A DNA stretch of 56,635 nt from Roseburia sp. (lineage in GTDB: Bacteria > Bacillota_A > Clostridia > Lachnospirales > Lachnospiraceae): the NCBI GenBank assembly GCA_019411365.1, contig DXQT01000015.1, positions 1-56,635 of the forward strand, written 5' to 3'. Below the pieces are notes generated by a model. That model was not told the origin of the DNA. It saw only the letters and a list, made by a program, of their open reading frames with translations, and ran no database searches. Shown in pieces: positions 23,794-32,292 of this stretch; position 1 is the stretch's first letter, and the number at the start of each line of letters is the position of its first letter. The position numbers and the translations under genes were made by a program.

Positions 23794-25482
23794 TTAACTA
23801 TCTTCCTCTCTAAATAATTCGTTAGCTTTATCATATTTTCTATATTTTTTTTCAACAAACATATATTTCTTTTCGCTTATTTCTCTTAATTCTGTCAATC
23901 TTTCTTTTAATTTCTCAAGCTCCCCTTGATTTTCTTGTAGATAAGAATATATATCCGCCTTTAACGTTCGCAGCTTTGAATCCGAATATGAACTAGTTCT
24001 TATGGTCTCAATATTATTACCTTTTCTTTGTATTCTAGAAGTTTTTCCTATCCCATTCTTTACTTCAATCATCTGATCTTTTTCAATACAATCAATGATT
24101 TCATCTACACTTAAACATTTTCCATCTACAACTGGTAAATATATATCAACATTTTCAAAGTTTATATATCGTGATGCATGCCTTTGTATTTTACCTAACC
24201 AGAGTTCATCACTTGAATATTTTTTTACTGTCAGTAACACAAAATAAAATCTAACAATATCATATTCATCAATGGGACGCATCCATCCAATATAACCTAT
24301 TGCATCATGATATGCATAGCCTGATACAACTGCAGATATAATAAACTTTTTTACATCAAATTTCTCTGCTCCACACAAACATCTTTCCAAGTAAAAAAGC
24401 GCCTGATATATCCTATCTAACAATTTTACATTATTTAAAAGCTGATATCCTATGTATGTATCTTTTTCATATGATGCTAAAATTCTTTTACATCGTTCTA
24501 TATACTTTATTGGATTATTTGCCAAATTATCTAATATATCTGCATTAGCACGGCACCTTCTATACCCTCTTTGCTTAATTTTTTTTACTTCACTTTTACT
24601 AATTTCCTCATTTAATATTTTTTTGCTTTTATATAATTCCATCAACCCATAATCTTTACAACTTATTATGGTTCCAGTTAATAATTTTTTAGGACATAAA
24701 ATACCAAAATCATCTATTCCATATGAAACATAATTATTTCCATCATAACCCTGTTGCGAAGAAACGCAATTATTTCTTTTTTGCTTTTTATTATGCGTAT
24801 GACCAAATAAATTCCAGTAATTTTTTTTTATTTTAAATCTTGTCTTAGAACTCCACCAACAATCATATGCTGTCTCAGTAAAATCAACCATTGGAAAATG
24901 TGTTAAAATAATTAGTTTTTTTTCTTTACAAATCATTTGATTTGCATATTCGATCCATGCGTTATGCATTTCAATAATTTTTTCACAAGAAAAATCCTTA
25001 ACAAATACATTTTCCGGCAACCTATTAAATTCTTGTTTATTTACTTCCTTTCTATCTCTTTTAAAACTTGTCCATCCTGTATCACCTATGAAACATAATT
25101 CTCCGACCTTATAACTTTTTCCGGTACATAAAAACCTAAAATATGAAAAATGATTTGTTTTTTCTTTAAAAAACTGTATAATTTCCATGTATGTTTTTTG
25201 TCCATTTGACCAATAATCATGATTTCCTAATACAAAAAATCCATATATTTTGTTTTGTTCCAATTCCTCAATAAAATTAAGCATCTCTTTATAATTACTG
25301 TAACAATCCCCTACAATACAGACAATATAATCATTAAAATATCTCTTTAAACATGCTATAAATTCTGCCTTCTTCTCTTCAGCTTCCAAAAAAGATATCC
25401 CATTATCTGTATTCTCTGAAATATTATCAAAATGTAAATCTGAAATAAATGCGATTTTATAATTCTTTTCTACATTATCCAA
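23794..25482 (-). CDS. Metallophosphoesterase with a long unknown C-terminal region
   Basis: A 562-residue protein. The first 270 residues show calcineurin-type metal motifs: ISDLHFD (about 14-20), VGDCYSN, GNHDYW (about 86-91), LTHFPMVD and FGHTHNK. The remaining 290 residues are mostly helical with a coiled-coil end (LEKLKERLTELREISEKKYMFVEKKYRKYD) and match nothing I recognise. The start is TTG with GGGGAAAATAAGTT ahead. The gene is markedly AT-rich and rich in Lys, Ile, Tyr and Asn compared with its flanks, and a MITE copy lies 75 bp upstream, suggesting acquired DNA. Possible roles range from RNA/DNA processing to defence; none is supported directly. Confidence 0.8.
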   Translation of the reverse strand: MDNVEKNYKIAFISDLHFDNISENTDNGISFLEAEEKKAEFIACLKRYFNDYIVCIVGDCYSNYKEMLNFIEELEQNKIYGFFVLGNHDYWSNGQKTYMEIIQFFKEKTNHFSYFRFLCTGKSYKVGELCFIGDTGWTSFKRDRKEVNKQEFNRLPENVFVKDFSCEKIIEMHNAWIEYANQMICKEKKLIILTHFPMVDFTETAYDCWWSSKTRFKIKKNYWNLFGHTHNKKQKRNNCVSSQQGYDGNNYVSYGIDDFGILCPKKLLTGTIISCKDYGLMELYKSKKILNEEISKSEVKKIKQRGYRRCRANADILDNLANNPIKYIERCKRILASYEKDTYIGYQLLNNVKLLDRIYQALFYLERCLCGAEKFDVKKFIISAVVSGYAYHDAIGYIGWMRPIDEYDIVRFYFVLLTVKKYSSDELWLGKIQRHASRYINFENVDIYLPVVDGKCLSVDEIIDCIEKDQMIEVKNGIGKTSRIQRKGNNIETIRTSSYSDSKLRTLKADIYSYLQENQGELEKLKERLTELREISEKKYMFVEKKYRKYDKANELFREEDS

Positions 25483-25556
25483 AACTTATTTTCCCCATAT
25501 ATTTCAAAACAATTTTAAATACACCTTAACATAATCCAAAATTTTATAGTTTACCA

Positions 25557-25870
25557 GATTGGGGTGACAAAAGGTGGTTCACAACTTAGTGGCTGGCAAA
25601 TTGCCCAAAGCAGAGATTGCTTTTGTGACTTTGGAAGAAAATTAGAAAATCTTAGTCTGCCTATTTAATACACAGTGATGTTCTGCCACGGATGGCAGAA
25701 CAAGGCTTCACGAGCCACGGATGGCTCGTTGAACGCCGTTCACGTCACTCTGAGAAAAACGTATCAGGCATACTTAGATTTTCTTATTTTCGAACAACGG
25801 AACAAAACAGGTACTGCTTTGTGCAATTTGCCAATCAGAAAATTAAGATCCACCTTTTGGCACCCCAATC
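25557..25870. mobile_element. MITE-like 314-bp palindromic element, copy 2 (inverted relative to copy 1)
   Basis: Terminal repeats begin GATTGGGGTG at both ends and continue CAAAAGGTGG with one mismatch between ends. The flanks TTTACCA and TTTACTA are a 7-bp near-direct repeat. The interior is a close match to the reverse complement of copy 1, including GTGACGTGAACGGC and the paired CAAATTGC arms. The central hairpin is CGAGCC-ATCCGT-GGCTCG here versus CGAGTC/GACTCG in copy 1, a compensated change, and CTGCCA/TGGCAG is conserved. No coding capacity. Confidence 0.78.
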
Positions 25871-25901
25871 TTTACTATAAAAACATACTCTCTTTAATAA
25901 T

Positions 25902-26201
25902 CTAACATCCTTTTCCATCAATGGAGCAGGATGTTTTATCTGCCGGTCTTGACACAAGTCCAACTTTCTCCGGCACGACGGTCACAAAACCATCTTCCCT
26001 GACAAAGCACGGAATCCCCAGATATCCGTTTTCCCTGCATTCGTCAAACGCTGCTTCTTTGTCTCTTAGCCGTACAAATTCTTTCAGATACTGCACATCC
26101 TCACCGATGTTAATGTATTCAAACTCTCCTGTTCTGTCCTTGATCTGCTCATGTACATAAGCGCAATCAGGACAGGTAGGCATACCATATACTTTTATCA
26201 T
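25902..26201 (-). CDS. Glutaredoxin-like protein
   Basis: A 99-residue thioredoxin-fold protein with the redox motif CPDC at residues 9-12 (MIKVYGMPTCPDCAYVHEQIKDR) and the cis-proline in YLGIPCF. The C-terminal tail adds further Cys residues (TSCSIDGKGC), which could bind metal or form a second disulfide. It probably reduces disulfides or handles thiols; the partner is unknown. The start follows AGGAGGACAGAG-ATG. Confidence 0.85.
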   Translation of the reverse strand: MIKVYGMPTCPDCAYVHEQIKDRTGEFEYINIGEDVQYLKEFVRLRDKEAAFDECRENGYLGIPCFVREDGFVTVVPEKVGLVSRPADKTSCSIDGKGC

Positions 26202-26327
26202 CTCTGTCCTCCTGTTTTGTGACTGATATAGCTACATTTTATTATTCTTTTCAGATCCAGACAATATAAAAATGTATATTACCGGACGTACACGGTATGA
26301 AACTCAAAGTTTGACTCGTCTGCAGAA

Positions 26328-26358
26328 CAGAAAAAGGACACAGTCTGTGCCCTTTTTT
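26328..26358 (-). terminator. Terminator after the GH2 gene
   Basis: On the minus strand AAAAAAGGGCACAG pairs with CTGTGTCCTTTTT (one mismatch, very short loop), giving a compact hairpin with a T-run 15 bp beyond the stop. Confidence 0.6.
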
Positions 26359-26372
26359 CTTAAATAAATAAA

Positions 26373-28859
26373 TTATTTTTCATTTACCGGGATCAAAATC
26401 TTCTGTCTCTGTTCTTCCTGCCCTTCCATCCAGATTGTCACAGAAATCTCGCCTTTTTCCCCGCCTGCCCGGACTGCCGCAAGCGCATAGCCGTCATAAG
26501 TTTCCCAACATGGTGCATCGTAACTTTCCACAGACTGTGGATCGGCATTTCCAAATGCGGCTAAAGTTCCAGCCCCTTCCACTTCGATGTGGATGCGCCT
26601 CTTTCCGTACAGATCCGGTGTTCCTTTTGCATCGCAAAGATGCATGGTAAGGAAACAAAGATCTTCGCCATCTGCCCGAAGTTCTTTCTGATCTGCCGCC
26701 ACATGAAGTAACACTTCTTCCCCGGCAGTACAGAGCAGATGTCTGCCCGTCTCCCTGCCATCCTGATAATTGACCGCCTCCAGGACACCAGGCTCATAAC
26801 ATGTCTCAAACGATGCCGTAAATCCATGTGCTTCCCCGGCAGCTTTTCGCCCGAGAGACTTTCCATTTAAGAACAACTCCACCTCCTGCGCATCGGAATA
26901 TACGTCCACAACTGCCGGTTTTCCTTCATATCCCCGCCATGTCCAGCTTGCGATATTATCCTTTAGCATCCACGGTGTCTTTGAGCATTTCTTTCCATAT
27001 TTATCCACGCGTTCCACTGCAATGTAAGGTTCTTTCCGCAGACCATACACGATTTCCCGGAGAAAACTGACCGGTCTCCGGTAACCGGCGAGATCGATAT
27101 CCCCGATATACGCGGTTCTGTCCGGGTAGTTGCTTCCAAAGTTGCTCTTTCCATCGTAATAAAAAATCCCGCATCCGGCTTCTCCCAGATAGTCATACCC
27201 CGTCCATGTAAAATCGCCGAGCACACGCTTTGATGAGTTTACCACTTTCCATAATCTTGCGATATCTGCCGGGAATGTCTCCGTCCCCAGCACACACTTA
27301 TTCGGGTGAAGCTCTCCCTCTAACAGATGTCTGCCCGTCAAATAGTTAAACCCGATGATATCCATAGATTCGCTGCTCTCCTCCAACACCTCCGTGACGA
27401 TCGGATGCACTGCAAATGCGTCTCCCGCCTCGCCTTCCATCAGCTTCATAAAACTGTTGATCGCATTGCTGCCGGAATTATCATTGGTCCCAGCTTCTCC
27501 GGCGTCTTTTCTGATCAGTGGTGCCAGCTCCTGCATGACCGGATACACCTTTGCTCCCGCTGCATTCAAGGCATTCATGCCGTTTGTGGTAAATCTTGTC
27601 GCATCCAGTTCTTTAAAAGCATTACACAGCATACGGTTGATCTCAGCACCGCGCTCCGTACCGATCTCCTGGATCTCATTTCCCACTGAATACAAGATGA
27701 CACAGGCATGATTGTAATCTTTGTCAACCATATGTTTTATCATATCCTGCCACTCATCCAGAAAGGAAAATGCAAAATCATGATTATTTTTGTGGATCGT
27801 CCACATATCCGTCAACTCATCCATCACAAGCAGTCCAGTCTTGTCACAGGCATCTAAGAATGCTTTTCCAGCCGGATGATGTGCACTTCTGACACTGTTA
27901 AAACCAGCCTCCTTAAGCAGTCTGCACTTTCTCATCTCTGCTGCTTCATAAGCTGCCGCTCCAAGGATTCCGTGGTCATGATGAATACAGGTTCCGCGCA
28001 GTTTCACCGGCTCTCCGTTGATCCTGAGTCCCCGCAAGGCATCAAGTGTGATCTTACGGATTCCATATGAGAGTTCCTGTTCGTCCAACAGTTCTTCCCC
28101 CGCATAAATCTGGATGGTACAGCGGTACAGATGCGGTGTCTCACAGTTCCAAAGTTTAGGCTTCTCTATTGCGATCTTCTGATGCACGGTATTTTGGGAC
28201 TCCGCAAAACTGGTCAGATGAACTCTGTCCTCATAGACCTGATGTTCCTCGTCTTCGAATTTTACTGTCACGACCAGTTTTTCTTTTTTTCTGGAACGGT
28301 TTGCAACCATGGTTGAGATCTCCACAACCGCAGCATCTTTATCTGCTTCTTCCGTTGTGATACGCACCCCATTTAGCGGGATCTGGACCGGGTCTCCAAC
28401 GTACAAACTGACTCCACGGTAAATGCCGCTTCCGGAATACCATCTGCTGTTTTCCTCTGAGGAATTGTCTGCAACGACTTTGATTTCATTTTCTTCCCCG
28501 AAGTTTAAATATCTTGCAATGTCCACATAAAAGTTTGTGTAGCCGTTTTTGTTGATCTTTGCCAGCACGCCATTCACATAGACCATTGCCGTCTCATAGA
28601 CGCCCTCAAACTCTAATATTACCGTTTTTTCTTCCCACTCCTGCGACACCGGAAACGTTTTAAAATAGGTGTATACGCCTCCCGGATAAAATCCTGTAGC
28701 ACCTCCGTTTTTCGTGTTTTCATCTCTTGTCTCATGGATCATCGCATCATGCGGGAGCGTAATCTTCTGTGCCTGTTTTCCATACATTGCAAGCACTTTT
28801 AAAGACGGCACATATCCCTTAACAAACTGCCATTCCGAATTAAAATCTTCCTTTTTCAT
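26373..28859 (-). CDS. Glycoside hydrolase family 2 (beta-galactosidase/beta-glucuronidase type)
   Basis: An 828-residue cytoplasmic GH2 enzyme. A jelly-roll sugar-binding domain (about 50-150, with NSRWYSGSGIYR) and an immunoglobulin-like domain precede the TIM barrel. Catalytic acid/base is Glu395 in SVGNEIQE and the nucleophile is Glu527 in VLGTETFP; RSAHHPAGKAFLDACDKTG and the HHDHGILG loop are typical of the family. C-terminal beta domains follow. There is no signal peptide, so it acts on imported oligosaccharides. It begins 2 bp after the stop of a GPH sugar symporter gene, and an AraC regulator is divergent. The exact glycoside (galactoside or glucuronide) is not resolved. Confidence 0.93.
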   Translation of the reverse strand: MKKEDFNSEWQFVKGYVPSLKVLAMYGKQAQKITLPHDAMIHETRDENTKNGGATGFYPGGVYTYFKTFPVSQEWEEKTVILEFEGVYETAMVYVNGVLAKINKNGYTNFYVDIARYLNFGEENEIKVVADNSSEENSRWYSGSGIYRGVSLYVGDPVQIPLNGVRITTEEADKDAAVVEISTMVANRSRKKEKLVVTVKFEDEEHQVYEDRVHLTSFAESQNTVHQKIAIEKPKLWNCETPHLYRCTIQIYAGEELLDEQELSYGIRKITLDALRGLRINGEPVKLRGTCIHHDHGILGAAAYEAAEMRKCRLLKEAGFNSVRSAHHPAGKAFLDACDKTGLLVMDELTDMWTIHKNNHDFAFSFLDEWQDMIKHMVDKDYNHACVILYSVGNEIQEIGTERGAEINRMLCNAFKELDATRFTTNGMNALNAAGAKVYPVMQELAPLIRKDAGEAGTNDNSGSNAINSFMKLMEGEAGDAFAVHPIVTEVLEESSESMDIIGFNYLTGRHLLEGELHPNKCVLGTETFPADIARLWKVVNSSKRVLGDFTWTGYDYLGEAGCGIFYYDGKSNFGSNYPDRTAYIGDIDLAGYRRPVSFLREIVYGLRKEPYIAVERVDKYGKKCSKTPWMLKDNIASWTWRGYEGKPAVVDVYSDAQEVELFLNGKSLGRKAAGEAHGFTASFETCYEPGVLEAVNYQDGRETGRHLLCTAGEEVLLHVAADQKELRADGEDLCFLTMHLCDAKGTPDLYGKRRIHIEVEGAGTLAAFGNADPQSVESYDAPCWETYDGYALAAVRAGGEKGEISVTIWMEGQEEQRQKILIPVNEK

Positions 28860-28861
28860 TC

Positions 28862-30238
28862 CTATACTTCCTTTGCGTGTTCTTCATCCCATTTTCTGTT
28901 TGCCTTCTCTACATTCAGAAATCCAAGAATAACTGTAATTACAACACTAAGTATTACCGGAATTACAATGTACATGGCAAAGATCATATTAAGTGCACCT
29001 GATGTCTGTTCCACTGCCTTGCCGACATAGCCTCCTAAATCTAACAGCCAGCCCACTGCTGCGGTTCCGATTCCGCCGCCGATCTTGATTCCCAAAGAGG
29101 AACAGCTAAACATTGTTCCATCCATCCGCACTCCTCTGGTACGATAGGTATAACCACTTATCTCCGCAATCAGCGCATTTAACGTACCGCTTAAAGTTCC
29201 TGCAAAAATACCTTTGATAAACATAAATAACAGCATCAGTTTGACATTTTTCTGATATGCAAAATAGATAAAGAATACACTCAGCACACAGTTAATCGCA
29301 TATCCCCAGAAATTGACCTTCTGCATGCTCCCGGTCTTTTTCACAAGCATCGGTGTAAAGATCAATGCAATGATTACCGGGAACATCTTCATCATCTGGA
29401 ACATACCAAGCAAAGAGGCATCCCCAAGCACATATTTTGTAAAATAAACACCACTGCCTGTCGTAATGTTACTCATAATGTAATATACAATATATAAAAC
29501 AAGGATCAACACATAATATTTATTGGTAAATAAAAATTTCATGCTCTCCCAGAATCCAAGTTTGTCATCCTGCGGTTTGGACTCATCAATCATCTTTCTC
29601 ACGGATTCATCCGGCTCTACCTCTTTTACGGCAAGACAGCTGATCGTATTGACCACAAGACCGATCAATGCACAGATAATTGCTACGGCTCTCCATCCGG
29701 CTGCACCGCCTCCAAATGCTTCCACACCACCGGTTACAGCAAATCCCATAACAATGTTCGTTACCACCGCAAACATAAAACGGATGGAACCGAGCTGTAC
29801 TCTTTCCTGCGGGTTATTGGTAATCAGTGCTGACAGTGTCGAGTATGCAACACCGTTTGCTGTGTAGAAAATCGCGTTCAGACAGGTATAAAATGCAAAG
29901 AAATATGCATATTGCGCAGTTTGTCCCATATTCGGGATTGAAAAAAGTAATACCAGGCAGAGAGATACGCCGATCTGTGCATACAGCATCCACGGTCTTG
30001 CTTTTCCCAGTCTGCTTTTCGTCTTGTCGATCATATTGCCAAAGAAAACGTCCGTCACACCGTCAAAAACTTTTGACACCAGCATTAAGGTTCCGATGAT
30101 GTTGGTCTTTAATCCCATCACATCCGAAAGGTACAAAAGCAGGAAACTTGAAACCAGTCCATAGCTGCAATTTGAAGCCAGATCCCCCGATCCATATGCA
30201 AGTTTCTGATACCATTTTAAATATTTTTTATCATTCAT
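28862..30238 (-). CDS. GPH-family sugar:cation symporter (MFS)
   Basis: A 458-residue 12-helix transporter of the glycoside-pentoside-hexuronide family. The opening KLAYGSGDLASNCSYGLVSSFLLLYLSDVMGL and the cytoplasmic loop MIDKTKSRLGKARPWML are diagnostic. It probably imports the glycoside cleaved by the GH2 enzyme encoded 2 bp downstream. The start at 30238 is set by GGAGATTAAT-ATG; an in-frame ATG overlapping the GGAG would add a spurious MEIN-type prefix. Confidence 0.92.
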   Translation of the reverse strand: MNDKKYLKWYQKLAYGSGDLASNCSYGLVSSFLLLYLSDVMGLKTNIIGTLMLVSKVFDGVTDVFFGNMIDKTKSRLGKARPWMLYAQIGVSLCLVLLFSIPNMGQTAQYAYFFAFYTCLNAIFYTANGVAYSTLSALITNNPQERVQLGSIRFMFAVVTNIVMGFAVTGGVEAFGGGAAGWRAVAIICALIGLVVNTISCLAVKEVEPDESVRKMIDESKPQDDKLGFWESMKFLFTNKYYVLILVLYIVYYIMSNITTGSGVYFTKYVLGDASLLGMFQMMKMFPVIIALIFTPMLVKKTGSMQKVNFWGYAINCVLSVFFIYFAYQKNVKLMLLFMFIKGIFAGTLSGTLNALIAEISGYTYRTRGVRMDGTMFSCSSLGIKIGGGIGTAAVGWLLDLGGYVGKAVEQTSGALNMIFAMYIVIPVILSVVITVILGFLNVEKANRKWDEEHAKEV

Positions 30239-30380
30239 ATTAATCTCCATTCTGAAACAACTTGTTGCGAAAAGATCTCGCAAATGTCAGATCTGTGTCT
30301 GCAAGTTACTTTTTTTACCGCTTTTCACACTTTATTGTGTAACCAGCAGCATTTTTTTACATTCGAATGTTCTTGCATTT

Positions 30381-30419
30381 ATTCTAGCACTTTGCTTTTT
30401 TCCCCTTCAATGCTATAAT
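30381..30419. promoter_or_regulatory. Overlapping divergent promoters of the sugar locus
   Basis: Plus strand toward the AraC gene: TTGCTT (30392-30397), 16 bp, TATAAT (30414-30419). Minus strand toward the symporter: TTGAAG (30405-30410), 18 bp, TAGAAT (30381-30386). The two share DNA, so AraC binding could switch between them; its operator is not identified. Confidence 0.5.
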
Positions 30420-30491
30420 TAGACACAATATATGGCATTTAGCAACATATTCGCGACTATCGCAGAAAAATAACAAAAACAGGGGGAACAC

Positions 30492-31553
30492 ATGAATCCG
30501 TCATCCATCGATACCTTAAAGAATAATTTTTTTGAGATCCAGAATGTGAACAGCAGTTTTAACCAGTACTACCACCTGACCTCCCCCTATAATGCTGTCA
30601 TTGAAACCTACCGCTCGGACTTAGACCAGCCTTATTTTAAGATTTCAAGTTTTTCCCCGGAACACACCAGCCATTCTCTGATCGATGCCACGGAACTTTT
30701 GGAAAAAATGAAAAACCGTCCTCTGCATCAGCATGATTTTTTTGAAATCATGTTCGTCCTGCAGGGCGAAGCGGTTGTTAAAATTGAAAATACAAAGCGG
30801 GTATACCCATCCGGAACCGGATGTATTGTGAATTGTAATTTAAGACATGTGGAGCTTCTCTCACATGATTTTCGAATTTTCTTTCTGAATTTATCGAAAG
30901 ATTACCTGTTGTCTTTATTTCAGTCGGACAATCTGTTTCATCTGGTGCCTGAGACAAATATGGATCATTGTGATGCCTTTCACTTTTTATACAATAATGC
31001 CATGGATGCGGATAACGTAAAAAAAGAATATCTCGATTTTTTCTCCCTTTACCACAACCCGGAAGGCTTTCAGAAACTTTACCAGATTGCAGAGGAGATC
31101 ATAAAGATCACGCTGTCACCACAGATCGGCTCTTCCTTTTTTATTAACGGACTGATCTGCCGTTTTCTTGACACGCTCTCAGATCCATCCCTTTTCCATC
31201 TTGCAAATATACAGGTCGATTACGGGAATGACTTTCTGATTTTTACCAGCCTGACACACCTCTTAGAAAACAGTGACGGGCGGCTCAGCCGGCACGAACT
31301 GTCTGATCTGCTCAGTTACAGCGGTGACTATCTGAACCGGATTGCTAAAAAATATACCGGCATGACCTTATTCGAATATGGAACCACTTTCTCAATTAGA
31401 AAGGCAGAGTACTACCTTTTAAAAACAGATCTTTCCATATCCGAGATCATTGCACAGCTGAAATTTACGAACAAATCCCATTTTTACAAACTCTTTTATG
31501 CCAAACACCATATGTCACCAAAAGAGTTCCGTAGCAAATACCGCAAAGACTGA
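30492..31553 (+). CDS. AraC-family transcriptional regulator
   Basis: A 353-residue regulator with an N-terminal cupin sensor (RPLHQHDFFEIMFVLQGEAVVKIENTKRVYPSGTGCIVNCNLRHVE, about 75-120) and a C-terminal double helix-turn-helix (LSDLLSYSGDYLNRIAKKYTGMTLFEYG; then ISEIIAQLKFTNKSHFYKLFYAKHHMSPKEFRSKYR). The start follows AGGGGGAACAC-ATG. It is transcribed away from the symporter/GH2 operon and most likely activates that operon when its sugar is bound. Confidence 0.92.
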   Translation: MNPSSIDTLKNNFFEIQNVNSSFNQYYHLTSPYNAVIETYRSDLDQPYFKISSFSPEHTSHSLIDATELLEKMKNRPLHQHDFFEIMFVLQGEAVVKIENTKRVYPSGTGCIVNCNLRHVELLSHDFRIFFLNLSKDYLLSLFQSDNLFHLVPETNMDHCDAFHFLYNNAMDADNVKKEYLDFFSLYHNPEGFQKLYQIAEEIIKITLSPQIGSSFFINGLICRFLDTLSDPSLFHLANIQVDYGNDFLIFTSLTHLLENSDGRLSRHELSDLLSYSGDYLNRIAKKYTGMTLFEYGTTFSIRKAEYYLLKTDLSISEIIAQLKFTNKSHFYKLFYAKHHMSPKEFRSKYRKD

Positions 31554-31555
31554 GT

Positions 31556-31840
31556 TTATCTTATGTGGAATCCATACTCTCTCTCTTCGATCGGTATCTG
31601 ATTTGCCGTGATACGGTCAATATTTACGTAGGTGCCCTGGTTTACCATCGCAAGCACTTTGTCGATCTGCTCGTCCGTCCCCTGCACCTCCAACAATACG
31701 GATCCGTCCGGCTCATTTCTTACCCAGCCAGTCACACCAAGCATGTTTGCGGCGTATTCCGCCCGGTAACGGAAACCGACGCCCTGAACTGCACCATAGA
31801 CAAATACCTTTTTTCTGATTATTTTTTCGTTGTCCATCAT
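31556..31840 (-). CDS. Acylphosphatase
   Basis: A 94-residue acylphosphatase. The family signature VYGAVQGVGFRYRAEYAANMLGVTGWVRNEPDGSV contains the phosphate-binding Arg (GFRYR) and catalytic Asn (WVRNEPDG). It hydrolyses carboxyl-phosphate bonds in small metabolites. The start follows AAGGATGTCAAC-ATG; a second ATG follows directly. It ends 2 bp from the convergent AraC stop and follows two small genes on the same strand. Confidence 0.92.
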   Translation of the reverse strand: MMDNEKIIRKKVFVYGAVQGVGFRYRAEYAANMLGVTGWVRNEPDGSVLLEVQGTDEQIDKVLAMVNQGTYVNIDRITANQIPIEEREYGFHIR

Positions 31841-31853
31841 GTTGACATCCTTT

Positions 31854-32027
31854 TTAACCGATCAGTTCATACTGCATCAATTCATATTTTAACTTGCTGC
31901 CCTCCAGGATCTCCGCCGGAAGCAGGGCGCGTGCCACAAGTTTCAGATCATTCGATTCGATGTCGGTTCTGCGCAGGTTCGCATAATCCCCGTCGATCGA
32001 AACCACTTCATAAAACCATGTCTCCAT
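31854..32027 (-). CDS. Small 57-residue protein, function unknown
   Basis: A 57-codon gene whose ATG shares its A with the last base of the stop of the gene upstream (TAATG), with GAGGACTTAAAG as ribosome site, so translation is coupled. The protein begins METWFYEVVSIDGDYANLRR and ends LKYELMQYELIG, suggesting a small beta-barrel-like or SH3-like fold. Its stop lies 13 bp ahead of the acylphosphatase start. I know no function; the tight operon spacing on both sides supports it being real. Confidence 0.75.
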   Translation of the reverse strand: METWFYEVVSIDGDYANLRRTDIESNDLKLVARALLPAEILEGSKLKYELMQYELIG

Positions 32028-32233
32028 TACTTTAAGTCCTCCTCTGTATAATAAGTGCCTGACATCTCTGCATTGATCTCAGCAATTTCTCTTTTTCCGT
32101 TGATATAATCTGCGTAGATATCCCACAGATCCATATCACCACTGTCACCAAGTCCGTCCTCATCCGGGATCCACTGCCTGATCAGCGCAATGCGCTGTTC
32201 TTTGGTCGTATTTGCAATGCTGTAATCTTCCAT
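32027..32233 (-). CDS. Small 68-residue acidic protein, function unknown
   Basis: A 68-residue protein beginning MEDYSIANTTKEQRIALIRQW, strongly acidic in the middle (IPDEDGLGDSGDMDLWDIYADYING). The start at 32233 is fixed by GGAGATGAA-ATG, overlapping a degenerate copy of the hairpin leader element just upstream. The open frame extends 51 codons further upstream into the exonuclease gene but without a ribosome site. It is coupled to the 57-residue gene by a 1-bp overlap. No family recognised. Confidence 0.72.
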   Translation of the reverse strand: MEDYSIANTTKEQRIALIRQWIPDEDGLGDSGDMDLWDIYADYINGKREIAEINAEMSGTYYTEEDLK

Positions 32234-32250
32234 TTCATCTCCATTTCTGC

Positions 32251-32274
32251 GTGTAATAATTTTATTTTTCACAC
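32251..32274. repeat. Hairpin leader element, copy C (short, degenerate)
   Basis: GTGTAATAAT-N4-ATTTTTCACAC-like sequence ahead of the GGAG of the 68-residue gene. It corresponds to the third stem of copies A and B with several mismatches in the left arm. Confidence 0.5.
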
Positions 32275-32292
32275 TGCACAATTCTTTCTTTT

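Noticed and set aside
25675..25905. Overlapping reading frames inside the second MITE copy
   Set aside because: They follow from the palindromic repeat; no start signals and no counterpart in copy 1.
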